Positions 1 to 10,181 of a stretch of 19,507 bases of DNA are shown here, one piece after another (the stretch's first letter is position 1; each line of letters begins with the position of its first letter). Under the pieces are notes generated by a model, which ran no database searches, was not told the DNA's origin, and saw nothing but the letters and a program-made list of their open reading frames with translations. This DNA comes from Oehlia diaphana. Taxonomy: Eukaryota; Glomeromycota; Glomeromycetes; Glomerales; Glomeraceae. The stretch lies in NCBI GenBank assembly GCA_003833135.1, contig QZLH01000983.1, positions 1 to 19,507 of the forward strand, in the 5' to 3' direction. Position numbers and translations under genes: made by a program.

Positions 1-64
1 AAAAAAAAAAAGGTGTTTTTTTTTTAAAAAAAAAAAAAATTTTTTAAAAAAAAAAAAAAAAGGT
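1..64. repeat. A/T homopolymer tracts
   Basis: Runs of 9 to 16 A or T alternate here, broken only by AGGTG/AGGT. It is low-complexity sequence with no gene. Tracts like this often end contigs or flank transposon remnants. Confidence 0.8.
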
Positions 65-72
65 ATGAATTT

Positions 73-220
73 GACCAGATTATCTGATCAATCCAGTCAA
101 TCTGGTCATCCGTATAACATCCGATCAATCCAATGTTATCCAACAGATCCATCCGGATTATCCGCAATCCATTCATTCTCAATCCGGATGATCCGTTTTT
201 TGATCGGATCAGATGATGGA
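73..220. repeat. Degenerate ATCCGG/GATC repeat with short inverted repeats
   Basis: Short related words (ATCCGGAT, GATCAATCC, GATCCG) recur on both strands. A 14-bp word, ATCCGGATtATCCG / ATCCGGATgATCCG, occurs at 151-164 and 182-195. Inverted pairs include GACCAGATT (73-81) with AATCTGGTC (99-107), and ATAACAT (114-120) with ATGTTAT (133-139). The block is clearly richer in GC than its surroundings and touches the 3' end of the next gene. It looks like a decayed foldback or MITE-like element. The short plus-strand reading frame across it (65-256) is an effect of the repeat and I do not count it as a gene. Confidence 0.6.
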
Positions 221-814
221 TTAACAGATTTTACTGGAGCACACCTCTACTTTTAACCACTCTTCAAATTTTGCAAATCTCATATCTAATTCATCATCTT
301 CTATGATATATCCGTACATTAATAATTCTCTATTTTCTAGTAAATTTTCTTCTATTTTATCGTCTAATGTCATATTATCATTTTCATAAAATACATAATG
401 TTCACAAATTACTTTCATTACTGACGCAATTCCCATTTTTCTATAATCTGGTCTATTTCTGTATCTGATTGATGCTATAATTACATCTAATTTTTCTTCT
501 TTTTTTCTTATTTTTATTAATTCTTTAGATCTTTTTTTTCCGCTGGAAGGATATATTTCTCCCCCTTCTTTTCTTGTTAATTTTACATATTCTAACCATT
601 TTTCAATTGTATTCTTATTATAACTCATCGCTTCTAATATTACTTTTTGAAAAACTTTCCAAAATTTCTTAAACATTTCAGGTTCTTCTCCTTCGTTAAT
701 TCTATAACATTTTAAACATGATGGATCTGTTTGATACTCTTCTCTTGTTTCAATATGTTTCTCTATTTCATGTTTATTTTTAATTTCTTCTAGTGCGTCA
801 TATATATTAGCCAT
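221..814 (-). CDS. Hypothetical protein, 197 residues, single exon
   Basis: I do not recognise this protein. The frame opens with ATG at 814 and ends with TAA at 221-223. The protein is strongly charged, rich in Lys, Glu and Ile, and predicted soluble; I see no signal peptide or membrane segment. An aromatic/basic helix-like stretch lies around residues 48-80 (FKKFWKVFQKV, then IEKWLEYVKL), a very basic KKR/KIRKKEEK patch around 93-108, and an acidic stretch near 146-180. Cysteines at about 33 and 36 (CLKC) form only a half zinc-binding pair. A 197-residue frame is long for DNA this AT-rich, where TAA is frequent, which supports a real gene or a young remnant. A paired TATA-box repeat lies about 275 bp upstream on the same strand. 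It could also be one exon of a longer gene, or a fragment of a repeat-family protein. Confidence 0.6.
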   Translation of the reverse strand: MANIYDALEEIKNKHEIEKHIETREEYQTDPSCLKCYRINEGEEPEMFKKFWKVFQKVILEAMSYNKNTIEKWLEYVKLTRKEGGEIYPSSGKKRSKELIKIRKKEEKLDVIIASIRYRNRPDYRKMGIASVMKVICEHYVFYENDNMTLDDKIEENLLENRELLMYGYIIEDDELDMRFAKFEEWLKVEVCSSKIC

Positions 815-2354
815 TTTATTTTATTCATTTATTTTTTGAAAAATGACTATATTTCATATTTTCATTTTATTTATATTTATTGATATACTTTTATTCATTT
901 ATTAACACAATTTCTTCACATTTCTATTAATCTTTTTCAATGTTTATAATATTTCAAAGTTCCAGCTTTGATTCTATAATTTCTATCAATTTCTATTTTA
1001 TAATATACATTCTATAATAAACTTTTTGATCATGATCTCATCTATAAATTTTAATATGCGCAAATATCTTGTGGTTAAAGCTAGGGCTTATTTATACTGG
1101 GGCCACCCAGTACCAGACTAATATAACTACCAACAATTAAGGCTTATTTATACTGGAGTTCTTCCAGTCTTACATACAATCAAAACTTTTATAATTAATT
1201 TCTATTTCAATATTTCATAATTTATCTTTAACTTCGTAATTTTTATTTATTCTATTATTTCTTATAATATTTATATCATTAATTATACAATTATTCATTT
1301 AATTACATTATTATTTCTTCATTTACTTCATTAAATATTTTATTAATTCAATTTTCTTTATCATTCAACAATATTTTTAACATTTTCTTTCATTTCATAT
1401 TATTCATTATTATCTTTTATAAAATTTTTATTCTCATTATAAAATTTTCATTTTTATTTATTTTTCTGATATATACTTTTTCAATACATCATATTCTTTT
1501 GTTTAATTTCATTTCTTATATATTATTCAATAATATTTCAATATTTCTTTATAAATTTTCTTTTACTATGTCCTTTTTCATACATAGTAACATTTTCTTC
1601 TTTTTCTCATAATATTTTCTCATATTATTACTCGTAATATCCCTTTTTCATAATATTACTACATGACTTTCTCTTAAATTCTTATTTTCTTATAATAATT
1701 TTCTTTTATTTTCTCATTTAGATTTTGTGTGAAGACAAAAATCTTTTAACTTCTCGAAGCATGCACCAAAATGTGATACCCGTCATCCATAGGATAAAAA
1801 ATTATCATATGTTACCACCGACGTGATGAGAGTTCTTAAAAAAAAAATGCTTGGTTAAAATAAAATTAGTACAAAAATTAAAATTTCTTACTAAATTTCA
1901 ATTTGCGATAGTTTTCCCATATTTTATTTATTAACCAATAATAAAAATTATTGTGGCACGTTTTACTCATAAGAAAACGGTAAAAAGAATGTGTTAAATA
2001 TTTTTACTGATGAAATATATATTTTATTAATTTTTAACTGCAGAATCCTGGACTTACTTAAATCTTGTCGAAAATTACAGCTATTTATAAAAATTAAGAA
2101 AATCATTTCTATTATTTACTATCTTTTTCTAAAAATTTGAAGATCTAGAAGAAATTCATTATCATGTAACTATCTCGTAACTAAACTAAACTAAACTATA
2201 AATAAAATTATTCTAAAAATAAATAATTATAAATAATATTGTGTAACTATATTCTACCATTTCTTTTAACTATTCCAGTTAAATATTATTCCTTCGGTTA
2301 AATGTTTACCCATCGGCTAATTATTTATCTGTTGATTAATTTTTGGTTATTGCA
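815..2354. other. AT-rich intergenic region, no gene seen
   Basis: No credible coding exon was found on either strand. The plus strand is biased to pyrimidines (TTTC/TTTA runs, so the minus strand is A/G-rich) from about 830 to 1700, including cATAATATT-like words near 1600-1660. The one distinctive element is the paired TATA-bearing repeat at 1085-1168, listed separately. From 1740 to 1830 the composition is more balanced, but no motif is recognisable. Confidence 0.6.
1085..1168 (-). promoter_or_regulatory. Paired TATA-box repeat with flanking inverted repeat
   Basis: A 16-bp word, which on the minus strand reads CCAGTATAAATAAGCC, occurs exactly twice (1085-1100 and 1141-1156), 56 bp apart. 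Each copy contains a good TATA box (TATAAATA) pointing toward the minus-strand gene at 221-814. Each is also preceded by an arm that pairs with it: ACTGG at 1096-1100 with CCAGT at 1107-1111, and ACTGG at 1152-1156 with CCAGT at 1164-1168. The loop sequences differ while the TATA core and the arms are conserved, so the word is unlikely to be simple drift. A promoter role for the 197-residue gene is inferred; the TATA-to-ATG distance of about 275 bp would imply a long leader or a leader intron. Confidence 0.5.
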
Positions 2355-3175
2355 GTAGGTTTTTTTTACTTTTTAAACTTGTTAAATAGAAATAACATCA
2401 TATTCTCTTCTTTTTTTTTTAGAAATTACTTCTTCTTGGACTTTTTGAGCGATTTTAATAGGTAGGTGTTCATTTCCTTATTTTTAGTGGATTTCTTTTA
2501 TTTGTCAAGATTGTTAAACGTCGTATTCTTTTTATTTTTAGAAAATATTTCTTCTTAGACTTCTTGAGATAATTTAATAGGTAGGTGTTCATTTCCTTAT
2601 TTTTAGTGGATTTCTTTTATTTGTTAAGATTGTTAAACATCATATTTTTTTTATTTTTTAGGAAATATTTCTTCTTGGACTTCTTGAGATGATTTAATAG
2701 GTAGGTATTCATTTCCTTATCTTTGGTGGGTTTCTTTTATTTGTTAAACTTATTAAATGAAAATAACATTGTATTCTTTTCTTTTTTTAGGAATTGCTTC
2801 AGACTTCTTTATAATGGGTAGGTGTGCATTTCCTTCTCTTTGGCGGATTACTTTTGTTTATTAAACTTGTTAAACAGAAATTAACATTTTATTTTCATTT
2901 TTTAGGAACCATTTTTTAGATTTGAGATGATTTTAATAAATGATATGGTCCACTTTCAGTGTTAAATATCGGATTTATGAATTATTAAGATTAAGATAAA
3001 GGATTATTGAACCATTTGATTAGCGTGATTAGACTAAGTGCAGAGAGCTGATTAGATACAATTAATGGAATTGGAATTAGCATGGAAGAACAGATAGGTA
3101 GGTAATAGTTTCTATGTCTTTATTAGTTTCCTTTTGTTTGTTAAACGATATTAATTGTGTTAATTTCATTTTTAG
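2355..3175 (+). repeat. Tandem ~120-bp array with intron-like units
   Basis: Diverged tandem units share the order GTAGGT, T-rich body, GTTAAAC-like word, T-run, TTTAG, then a short conserved block (TTCTTCTTGGACTTCTTGAG). Read as splice sites, the intron-like parts are 2355-2422, 2462-2541, 2581-2661, 2701-2790, 2818-2905 and 3098-3175 (68-90 bp, normal for fungal introns). The blocks between them are 39, 39, 39, 27 and 192 bp, every one a multiple of three. In the frame that is open in block 1, blocks 2 and 3 each carry one stop (TAA, TGA) and the 192-bp block carries several, so I do not call a protein. The array may be part of a non-coding transcript, a decayed micro-exon gene, or a minisatellite that happens to include splice-like words. 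Confidence 0.65.
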
Positions 3176-3403
3176 GAACAGTATTCTTGGACTTATGACA
3201 ATTTTTTAATTTGATTAGATAATTTTTCTTTCTTTTATGATGGCGTTCTTTTGTTTTTGAAATGACATCAACATTCTAATTTAATAGTGTAATTTCGGTA
3301 AATAAATGTATTACATAGTTAAGGATAGTATATATCAAATGAGAATTTAGTATTACAAGGAAATCTGTTTGTTGTATAATTTAGATTTTAATTTCTCTTG
3401 TAA

Positions 3404-3524
3404 AGTAACAAATATTAATATTACTTTGTATTAAGTTGATTTATAACCGATGCAAGTAACAAATATCAATCTAATTTATTATTGCAAAAAAAAACTTCGT
3501 ATTAAGTTGATTTATAACCAATGC
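3404..3524 (+). repeat. Imperfect tandem duplication
   Basis: The word AAGTAACAAATAT(T/C)AAT occurs near 3404 and 3455, and GTATTAAGTTGATTTATAACC occurs at 3428 and 3499, in the same order, giving two copies of a 50-70-bp unit. It lies just beyond the 3' end of the MULE transposase remnant and may be its subterminal repeat; I could not find a matching inverted copy on the other side. The rest of 3176-3547 holds nothing else I can name. Confidence 0.6.
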
Positions 3525-3547
3525 TTCACATTACTTCTAAATAATTT

Positions 3548-6500
3548 TTAACCAGTAAATTTACAGGTTGCACAATTATGCCCTTTTTGCCCACAATTTT
3601 GACAAGTTTTTCTATTATCTCTACTATTACCTAATTGAGTTTCATTGCCACCTTTTTGAACATTAAGGTCAATTGATTTTAAACAATGTCTTCTGCTTTC
3701 CTTATCTTGAATTTCAATAGCACTTTTTACCCTTCCTGATGGCCTTCCCTTTCTAACTATAATAATTGGATTTATTATGTCTAATTCTTTATTATTTAAC
3801 ATCTCCTTTACCTGATTTTGATCTAAAGTAAGGTTGCTTGTTTAAACCTTTTCAAAATCCTACGATTAGTTTCATCAAAATTTTACTATAGATTTATTGG
3901 CAGAGTTTTGGCAGTTTCGGCATTTATAATAAATTTTGGCAGTTTCGCCGTTCTCCAAAGTTTCACCAGTTTTTTAATATAACTTTAATATAGTTTTAGC
4001 AGAATTTCACTTTTTGGCAAAACGCCATCTTGCCTAAACCCTTAGGTTTCAGCAAGCAACCTTAATCTAAAGTATCCTGCTTTTTAATCAAAAAATCTTG
4101 ACATATGCCAATTAACTCTTCGTATAAGTTTGTAGTAAGTGCTAAATTAATGGCCTTTTTCAGCATACCATGTGCACGCCTATATTTTATATGGTTATTA
4201 TTAAGTTCTTGAAGGATTAGAATATACAATTCGCTGCCTCTTATTTTTGTTATGTATCCTAGATTAAATTAGTGGTATTATTAATTGCGTTATCTTCTGA
4301 TGAACAAATACTAATAGGAGCTTGTTGGGTTATAGAATTTGATATAATTTTATCATCCTTATACCAATGACTGGAAATTAGCCTATAAAAATAAAACAAT
4401 ATATCATTAGAACTGCATTACAATTTAATAATGAATAATATGAATGAATAAAGTTGTATTCTTGCATTATAAATTACTTATTTGATTAAAGTTCTACTAA
4501 ATTTATGAATAATATACTAACCTTATATGCCATTTTGCATTTGGAGATGTTCTTAAAATTTTGTAAAAATGTCTGTATGGATATTCATGTGTAATTAGTA
4601 AATTACATGTACATCTGTGAGACCCATCAGAAAGTAATACAACATATTGATTTTTAAGTCCACATGACACTACAATTTACCAAATTTCAGATTTTATGAT
4701 TGTAGCTGAAATATTGCCAAGCAAAATTTTGGCAATTTTGTAATGATCTTTATGTACACCTTTATTATAATTATCTTCGGTATGTGTCTTAATAAAATAG
4801 AGTCATAAAATTTTTTAGAAAATAATACAAGCTTTATCTAAATTAAGCATAATTATTTGGTGATTACCTCAATAATTGCCTTCTATTATGTAATTTCAAG
4901 GTATAAATGCATCATAATAAAAGCATTCTTACATTTGCTTACAGACCGGTATAATCATTAGTGCCATAAGATAATCTGAAACAATTTTTTCAATAGATGT
5001 AAAGTATCTTTGGACTACATTTTCCAGTCCAATACTTGGAATTTCATCTTTATACTCTTGTATTCTAATATAATTTGCTTCATCATTAAGTAATTGTTGA
5101 ATTTCTTTTACAAGTGTTAAGAGAGATGAACAGGAATTTACATTATCATAAACTTTTTTATTTAAACTCTCTACATGCTGAGTACTATTTGTATCTGCAG
5201 TAAATTGAATATAACAAACAGCCCATTTAGTTTTTAATGAATCTAGTTGTCTATTAAGATAACCAGATACAGAAAAATATTTTTCTTTTAAATTTTGCCA
5301 TCGGGATTCAAAAATTGCAGGAGATAAGGTATTTTTACATTGAAAAAAATCTTTTCGAAATTCATGAAATACTTTTGTAGTAAGTTTACTACACAAATTT
5401 TTTTTAAGGTTTAAATCAATGTGAAATAAACATAAACAATGAGCAGAATTAGGATATATAAGTGATATTGTGTTATTCATTGCTGGATCAGAATCTGTAA
5501 ATGCTACTCGTGGCACTAAATTTCCTGTAACTTTATTAATTATTTCTAATGCCCATACAAAACTTTCTTCAGTTTCATCTTCAAGAAGTGCTATTACTAC
5601 TAAGCGTGTTTAGTTACAATTGTCTATTGCTGCAAAAAAACAAGCAACCATATTGTATTTGTTTGTTCGAGAAGTTATATCAAAGAATATAACATCATAA
5701 TATCTTGTTCATACATGCTGTTGATCTGGGAACATCCAAATTAAGCCACATAAATGGCGTTCTGGCTTATCAAATTTTGTTTCAATAAACCATCATGAAT
5801 CATCAGCTTTTTAAGAATATAAATACTGAAGCATATCAGATGCATCATAATTTTGACAAATTGCTAAATTTTTTTTTGCCATTTGAATAGTATTGTATAG
5901 GTTTTTTTGGTTAATATTTCATCCTGAAAATTGCCCATTTAAAAGATTTTTAATATTTTGTGCATCCGTTGTACCATGTAATACATAAAAATTAATAAAT
6001 TCAATTATATCCTCATCTAATTTTCAATGCTTAGCAATGGTAGCTGATGGAGATGGTATCATTTGATGATTATGTTCATTAATAACAGTTGTAAATGATA
6101 TATTTGAACTAGATTTTGGAAGATTTCCATTAACATGTCACTGACAATCAGTACATTTAGACTTTTTATTATGTTGATTTTCTGGATTAATTACTTTTTT
6201 TGCTTGGTATTTGCCAGCACAACAACATTCCCAAGTTATTTTTCTTATTATTTCAATTTTATTTTCAACTAATTTTTCTGTTCGTTTTCATTTAATACTA
6301 AATCCTTCTTTTAAAGAATATTGATTTAAAAATTTTTCTGCATTTAATCAAGTTTGAAATGATTGTCCAACATGTAATTTTACTTCTATTTCTTCTTTTG
6401 AATCTTCTGAATTATCAATATTAACAAGTATTCTCTAAAAAATTAAATAACTTTTTAAAATATATTCAAGTAAAAGCAATTGAATAACTTCTTATAAAAA

Positions 6501-6671
6501 TTTAAACTAAGAGAATAATAGAATATTAAGAAGTAAAAATTTTGCCAAAAAGATATTTACCTTATTTATTTGTTCTACTTCTATATTTTTTTCATTTTTC
6601 TTTTCACAAATATTTGAAAAATTATCTAAAATAAGAGCTATATGGGCGCTTTGCAGTAGAAAGGAATGAAA
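3548..6671 (-). pseudogene. Decayed MULE (FAR1-type) transposase, interrupted by a MITE
   Basis: Parts of a Mutator-like transposase appear in order. A FAR1-like zinc DNA-binding region lies at about 6410-6050 (ITWEC, Cys-x2-Cys, INEHNHQ). The MULE catalytic core runs at about 5800-5300 (FDKPERHLCGLIWMFPD; AFTDSDPAM; HCLCLFHIDLNLKKNL). A SWIM-like zinc motif follows at about 4620-4560, where CxC is present but the later Cys of the CxH pair has become Tyr (PYRHFY). The C-terminus (3548-3802) has an RKGRPSGR motif and a complete CCHC knuckle (Cys-x2-Cys-x4-His-x4-Cys). Likely introns are 6560-6435 and 4521-4383. The middle exon 6434-4522 keeps one frame for 637 codons with no indel, yet it contains about ten TGA and five TAA codons. 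Further stops and one frameshift follow near 4230-4270. No start codon is visible in the 5' exon, which is open from 6671. It is almost surely inactive under the standard code. Confidence 0.85.
3829..4064. mobile_element. Non-autonomous hAT-like MITE, 236 bp, with 8-bp target duplication
   Basis: The ends are near-perfect inverted repeats: TAAGGTTGCTTG at 3829-3840 matches CAAGCAACCTTA at 4053-4064, and the similarity extends inward to about 20 bp with a few mismatches. The element is flanked by the direct repeat ATCTAAAG at 3821-3828 and 4065-4072. An 8-bp duplication and the terminal pattern T-A-A-G-G (consistent with the hAT Y-A-R-N-G end) point to the hAT superfamily. The interior has no gene; it carries repeated TTTTGGCAGTTTCG words. 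Removing the element and one target copy restores the reading frame of the MULE C-terminal exon, so it inserted into a once continuous exon. Confidence 0.85.
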
Positions 6672-7263
6672 CTACTAAAAAAATTCAAATTTTCTTTTAT
6701 ATACCAAAAATATTCTAAATGCTATAATTTGTTCAGATTTTATATTAATTTATTTTTTATTTTTTTTTTTTTTTTTTTTTTTTTATGGGAAAAGTTAGAA
6801 AAGAGAAATCAATTTTGTCAAAAATCATTTTATATAAAATATCAAAACTGACTAGCAAGCAATAACTTTCTTTTATTTAGCTTTAAATTTATGTTTTACC
6901 TTGTTAGTATTATCTTTTAATGATTGATTTTTTTCCTATAATTTATTTTAAAAAATAGAAAAGAATGCAAGTATTAAATTATTACATTTTTTAAAAAATA
7001 TAATATAGGCCATACAAAGCCAGGTCAGTTTTTGTTAAATTTCCAAAAAAAAATTAAAAACATTTCATATGAATTTTACGCCAGGTTGCCAGGTCATTTT
7101 CAAAATTGCTATGTTATGAGAAACGAAAAGTTAAGTTTGCATGGCCAATATATCTATCAAAGTATTTATTATTATATATTGAAATGTCATTTAAATATAA
7201 AAGAAATATATATAAAATAATTTAACAAAATAAATAGAATTAAATTATTTAACAATTTAATAA
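6672..7263. other. AT-rich spacer with T-tract and GCCAGGTCA words
   Basis: This spacer lies between the MULE remnant and the 3' end of the kinase-Sel1 gene. It has a T-run of about 24 starting near 6761. It also has two copies of GCCAGGTCA (7020-7028 and 7089-7096), with a third partial copy GCCAGGTT at 7080-7087. Short open frames here (6666-6851, 7032-7220) are low-complexity and I do not call them. The part nearest 7263 must contain the 3' untranslated region of the kinase gene, but no clear polyadenylation site can be chosen. Confidence 0.5.
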
Positions 7264-9547
7264 TTAAAATAAATTATGCTCAAGCTTTTTTAAATTATTG
7301 ATTGCTAATTCATATCCTTGTTTAGCAGATTTTTTATACCAATAAATCGCTTTATCTATATCTTTTGTAATCCCATCTCCTAATTGAAACATTATAGCAA
7401 GATTATTTTGTGCACCATTATGTCCTAAATTTGCAGCATTTTGATATAATTCAAATGCTTTTTGTTTATCAATTTTGGTTCCAATACCTTTATTATAACA
7501 ATATCCTAACATCATTATTCCACCTAAATACCCTCCTTTAGCTGATTGTTTAATTAACTCAAAAGCTTTATCATAATCTTTTTTAATGCCTTTTTCGTCT
7601 TTATAACTAAGGCCGAGATTATACATTGCTGTTATATTTCCATTATTTGCAGCTTTTTCATACCAATAAAATGCCTTTTTTAAATCTTTTTTAATACCAA
7701 TTCCATAATCATAACAACAACCAATATTTAATTGTCCACTTGATAAATTTTTATTAGCTACTTTCTTATAATATTTATAAGCTAATTTTTCATTTTTTAC
7801 AGTCCCATTTCCATAAAAATAACATTCACCAACAAAGTATTGTGCTAATATATGATTTTTTTCTGATGCATTAATGAACAAATTAAATGCTTTCCCATTA
7901 TCTTCACTTGTTACAATTCCATAATAATTAAAATATCCAAGAATAAAAATAGAATTTAAACTATTTTGATTGTCTAACAACCAACTATAAATTTCTTGTG
8001 AATCTAAATTATGATTATTAAAATATTCAATAGTTTTCTGCTTATCTGATTTCCATTCAAGCCCTTTATTGTTTAATTTAATAATAAAATCATTTATTAC
8101 ATCAATTATAATGTTAAAATCTTCAATTAGAAAATTTTTTTGTTTACTTAATATTATCATCGGATCAATTTCTTTTATATTTATTTTATCAAAATTTTGA
8201 ATAAGTTGAGATAATTCTACCTGTAATTCTGAATAATTATTACTTATAGAAGTCTCATTAAGTTCTCGTTCATTTCGTTCATTTGAAATTTGTTGATTTT
8301 TTATGATTACACCTGATTTGGTAATTATTGCATTTAGCCAATCAACTACTTGATATATTGTTGGACGATTATCTGGTTCCCCATCCCAACATTCTAGAAA
8401 TAAATTTATTCAAACTAGTTAAAATAATATTCAAATTATAAAAGTATAAAATCTAAAATTTTACTCACTAGTATATATTTTTACATATTCTTCAGGAGTA
8501 TTAGGAACAATAGTTTCTCTAAGACCTTGTGAAATTTCTAAAGCTAAGCCAATTTCATATTGTTCACCTTCAACGTAAAAAGGAGGTTTTCCGCTAGATA
8601 TCTCCCATAATAATATTCCAACACTGTAAATATCACTATTTTCATTTAATAAGTACAATTGTGTTGATTGGTTATTATTATTATTTTGTCCACTAAAGCT
8701 TATTGGGTCGACATAAGGGACTAATTTAGATTGAAAATTGGATGCTCCAATTCTTTTTGGTAATCCAAAATCTGCTAACTTGATTGTGTTATTGCATACT
8801 AGTATATTACAGGAGTGCTATTAAAGAAACATAAATATATTCAAATAAGTAGGTAATACAAGAATAATATGATTAATGGACAAATAATGCTAAATAATTA
8901 CCAAATCACGATGCACTATTCCTTCGTTATGTAAACATAATATAGCACAAGATAACTGATATGCCATACTATATTTGTCGTCCCAAGTAAGCTTTTTAAA
9001 GTTTTTCTTTAAATAGTTTCGAAGACTACCACCGTCGGCGTATTCCATTACTAACCAATAATTATTATGATCTTCTAATGATTAAAGAAATAATTGATAA
9101 AATATATTTGGCAATTTTGCGATTAAAAGAATATTATGCTATTTATTAAGGTAACTTAATAATACCTGACTCAAGTTTTGTCATTCCGTAGCAATGAATA
9201 ATTTTATCATGAAAATCAACTTCACGTTGAATTTTTAACTAAAATAAAATTCAAATTTTTTAAAATATTATATTATAACAAAATCATAAACGAAAAGAAT
9301 GTATTTTATATTAAATTACCTCACGAACAATCTCTTTCATTGCGATGTTATTAAGATTTAAAAAAGATTTTAACGCAAATAGTTTTCCTGAATTTTTATA
9401 ATTTGCACGATATACTTTTCCAAAACCTCCGGTACCAATATATTGAATATTATTAAATTGTTTGTATTCATAAAATTTAAAATATTCTTTATCGACAGCT
9501 TCCTCAATCCAATTAACCCATTCATTTGTATTCTCGGTATCTTGCAT
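7264..9547 (-). CDS. Protein kinase with C-terminal Sel1-like repeats, 5 exons, 650 residues
   Basis: Predicted exons are 9547-9320, 9238-9166, 9074-8902, 8817-8469 and 8393-7264; all junctions are GT-AG and the phases agree, giving 651 codons with the stop. The kinase domain spans roughly residues 32-295: glycine loop G38-x-G-x-x-G43, Lys60 in ALK, HRD with Asp157, Asn162, and DFG with Asp174, then the PDNRPT motif near 282-286. All core catalytic residues are present, so activity is plausible (Ser/Thr or dual/tyrosine-like specificity unknown). About six Sel1 repeats follow at residues 421-634 (pattern A..LG..Y..G.GI.KD..KAF.WY.KAA..G), usually protein-protein scaffolds. The start at MQDTENTNEW is chosen because family members begin this way; the frame extends upstream, but that part overlaps a duplicated promoter-like region. 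The activation segment (SKLVPYVDP) seems a few residues shorter than I expect for the family. No signal peptide is seen, so it is probably cytosolic. This kinase-Sel1 architecture is expanded in mycorrhizal fungi. Confidence 0.9.
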
Positions 9548-9657
9548 TTTGATAATATAGGATGTATTGATTAATAAGTTAACAGTAAACATTAAAAAAA
9601 TTGTTGAAAGTTTTATTGTTTGTCTATTTATAATTTTTTTTTCTCCGATGATAGTTG

Positions 9658-9776
9658 TACAAGCGTACAAGCGTGATTTAGTACTACTTGTATTACCTGT
9701 TACCAAACAAAACAAATGATGCTCGTACCGCAATACGCAGTAATTTCATTTATATAATAACGTCCTCATGAAATTT
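9658..9776 (-). promoter_or_regulatory. Upstream region of the kinase-Sel1 gene, conserved copy A
   Basis: This stretch, 110-230 bp upstream of the chosen kinase ATG, matches a second copy at 10182-10282. Read on the minus strand, the best conserved words are TTTCATGA, a TATATAAATGAA-like box, TACTGCG, TTTGTTTGGTAAC and AATCACGCT. The TATA-like word and the position suggest a promoter. The conserved islands separated by diverged sequence look like a footprint of functional sites, although two copies are too few to prove constraint. Confidence 0.55.
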
Positions 9777-10181
9777 GAAAAAAAATTACTATAAATTGTA
9801 TTAATATTATCAAATGTTGGAGTAGGAATGTATTTGATAATAGGTTTGGGTGTTAAGGGTGAAGTGGACAAATTTATGGTTGAAAGTATGTACAGTACGA
9901 TCGATTTACTTAAGATCGATCTTTCTATTTGGTTACGAGTGTTGTTAGCAAAAGAAAATAAGGAGTGTAAAAATTATACTCTGATGGTGTAAGTGTTGAA
10001 TTTGAAATGGAATATAGGATGAAGAAAAGATTGCAACTCATAAAATATGTAAGTTTTGCGTTTGGCGGCTAAAAATTGATTCTTCAATTCAGTAATTTGA
10101 TTTGGTTTTTGTGCATTTTGAATGTATTGAAAGAAAGTAAAAATATTATTTTGAAATTTTATTATACCTATTTTAATAATT

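Noticed and set aside
4838..4867. Apparent 30-nt intron (GTAATC...TTTAG) in the MULE remnant
   Set aside because: Too short for splicing, and the frame reads straight through it because 30 is a multiple of three.
6666..7220. Two short plus-strand frames (6666-6851, 7032-7220)
   Set aside because: Low-complexity Phe/Lys/Tyr-rich translations of AT-rich DNA, one crossing a T-tract.
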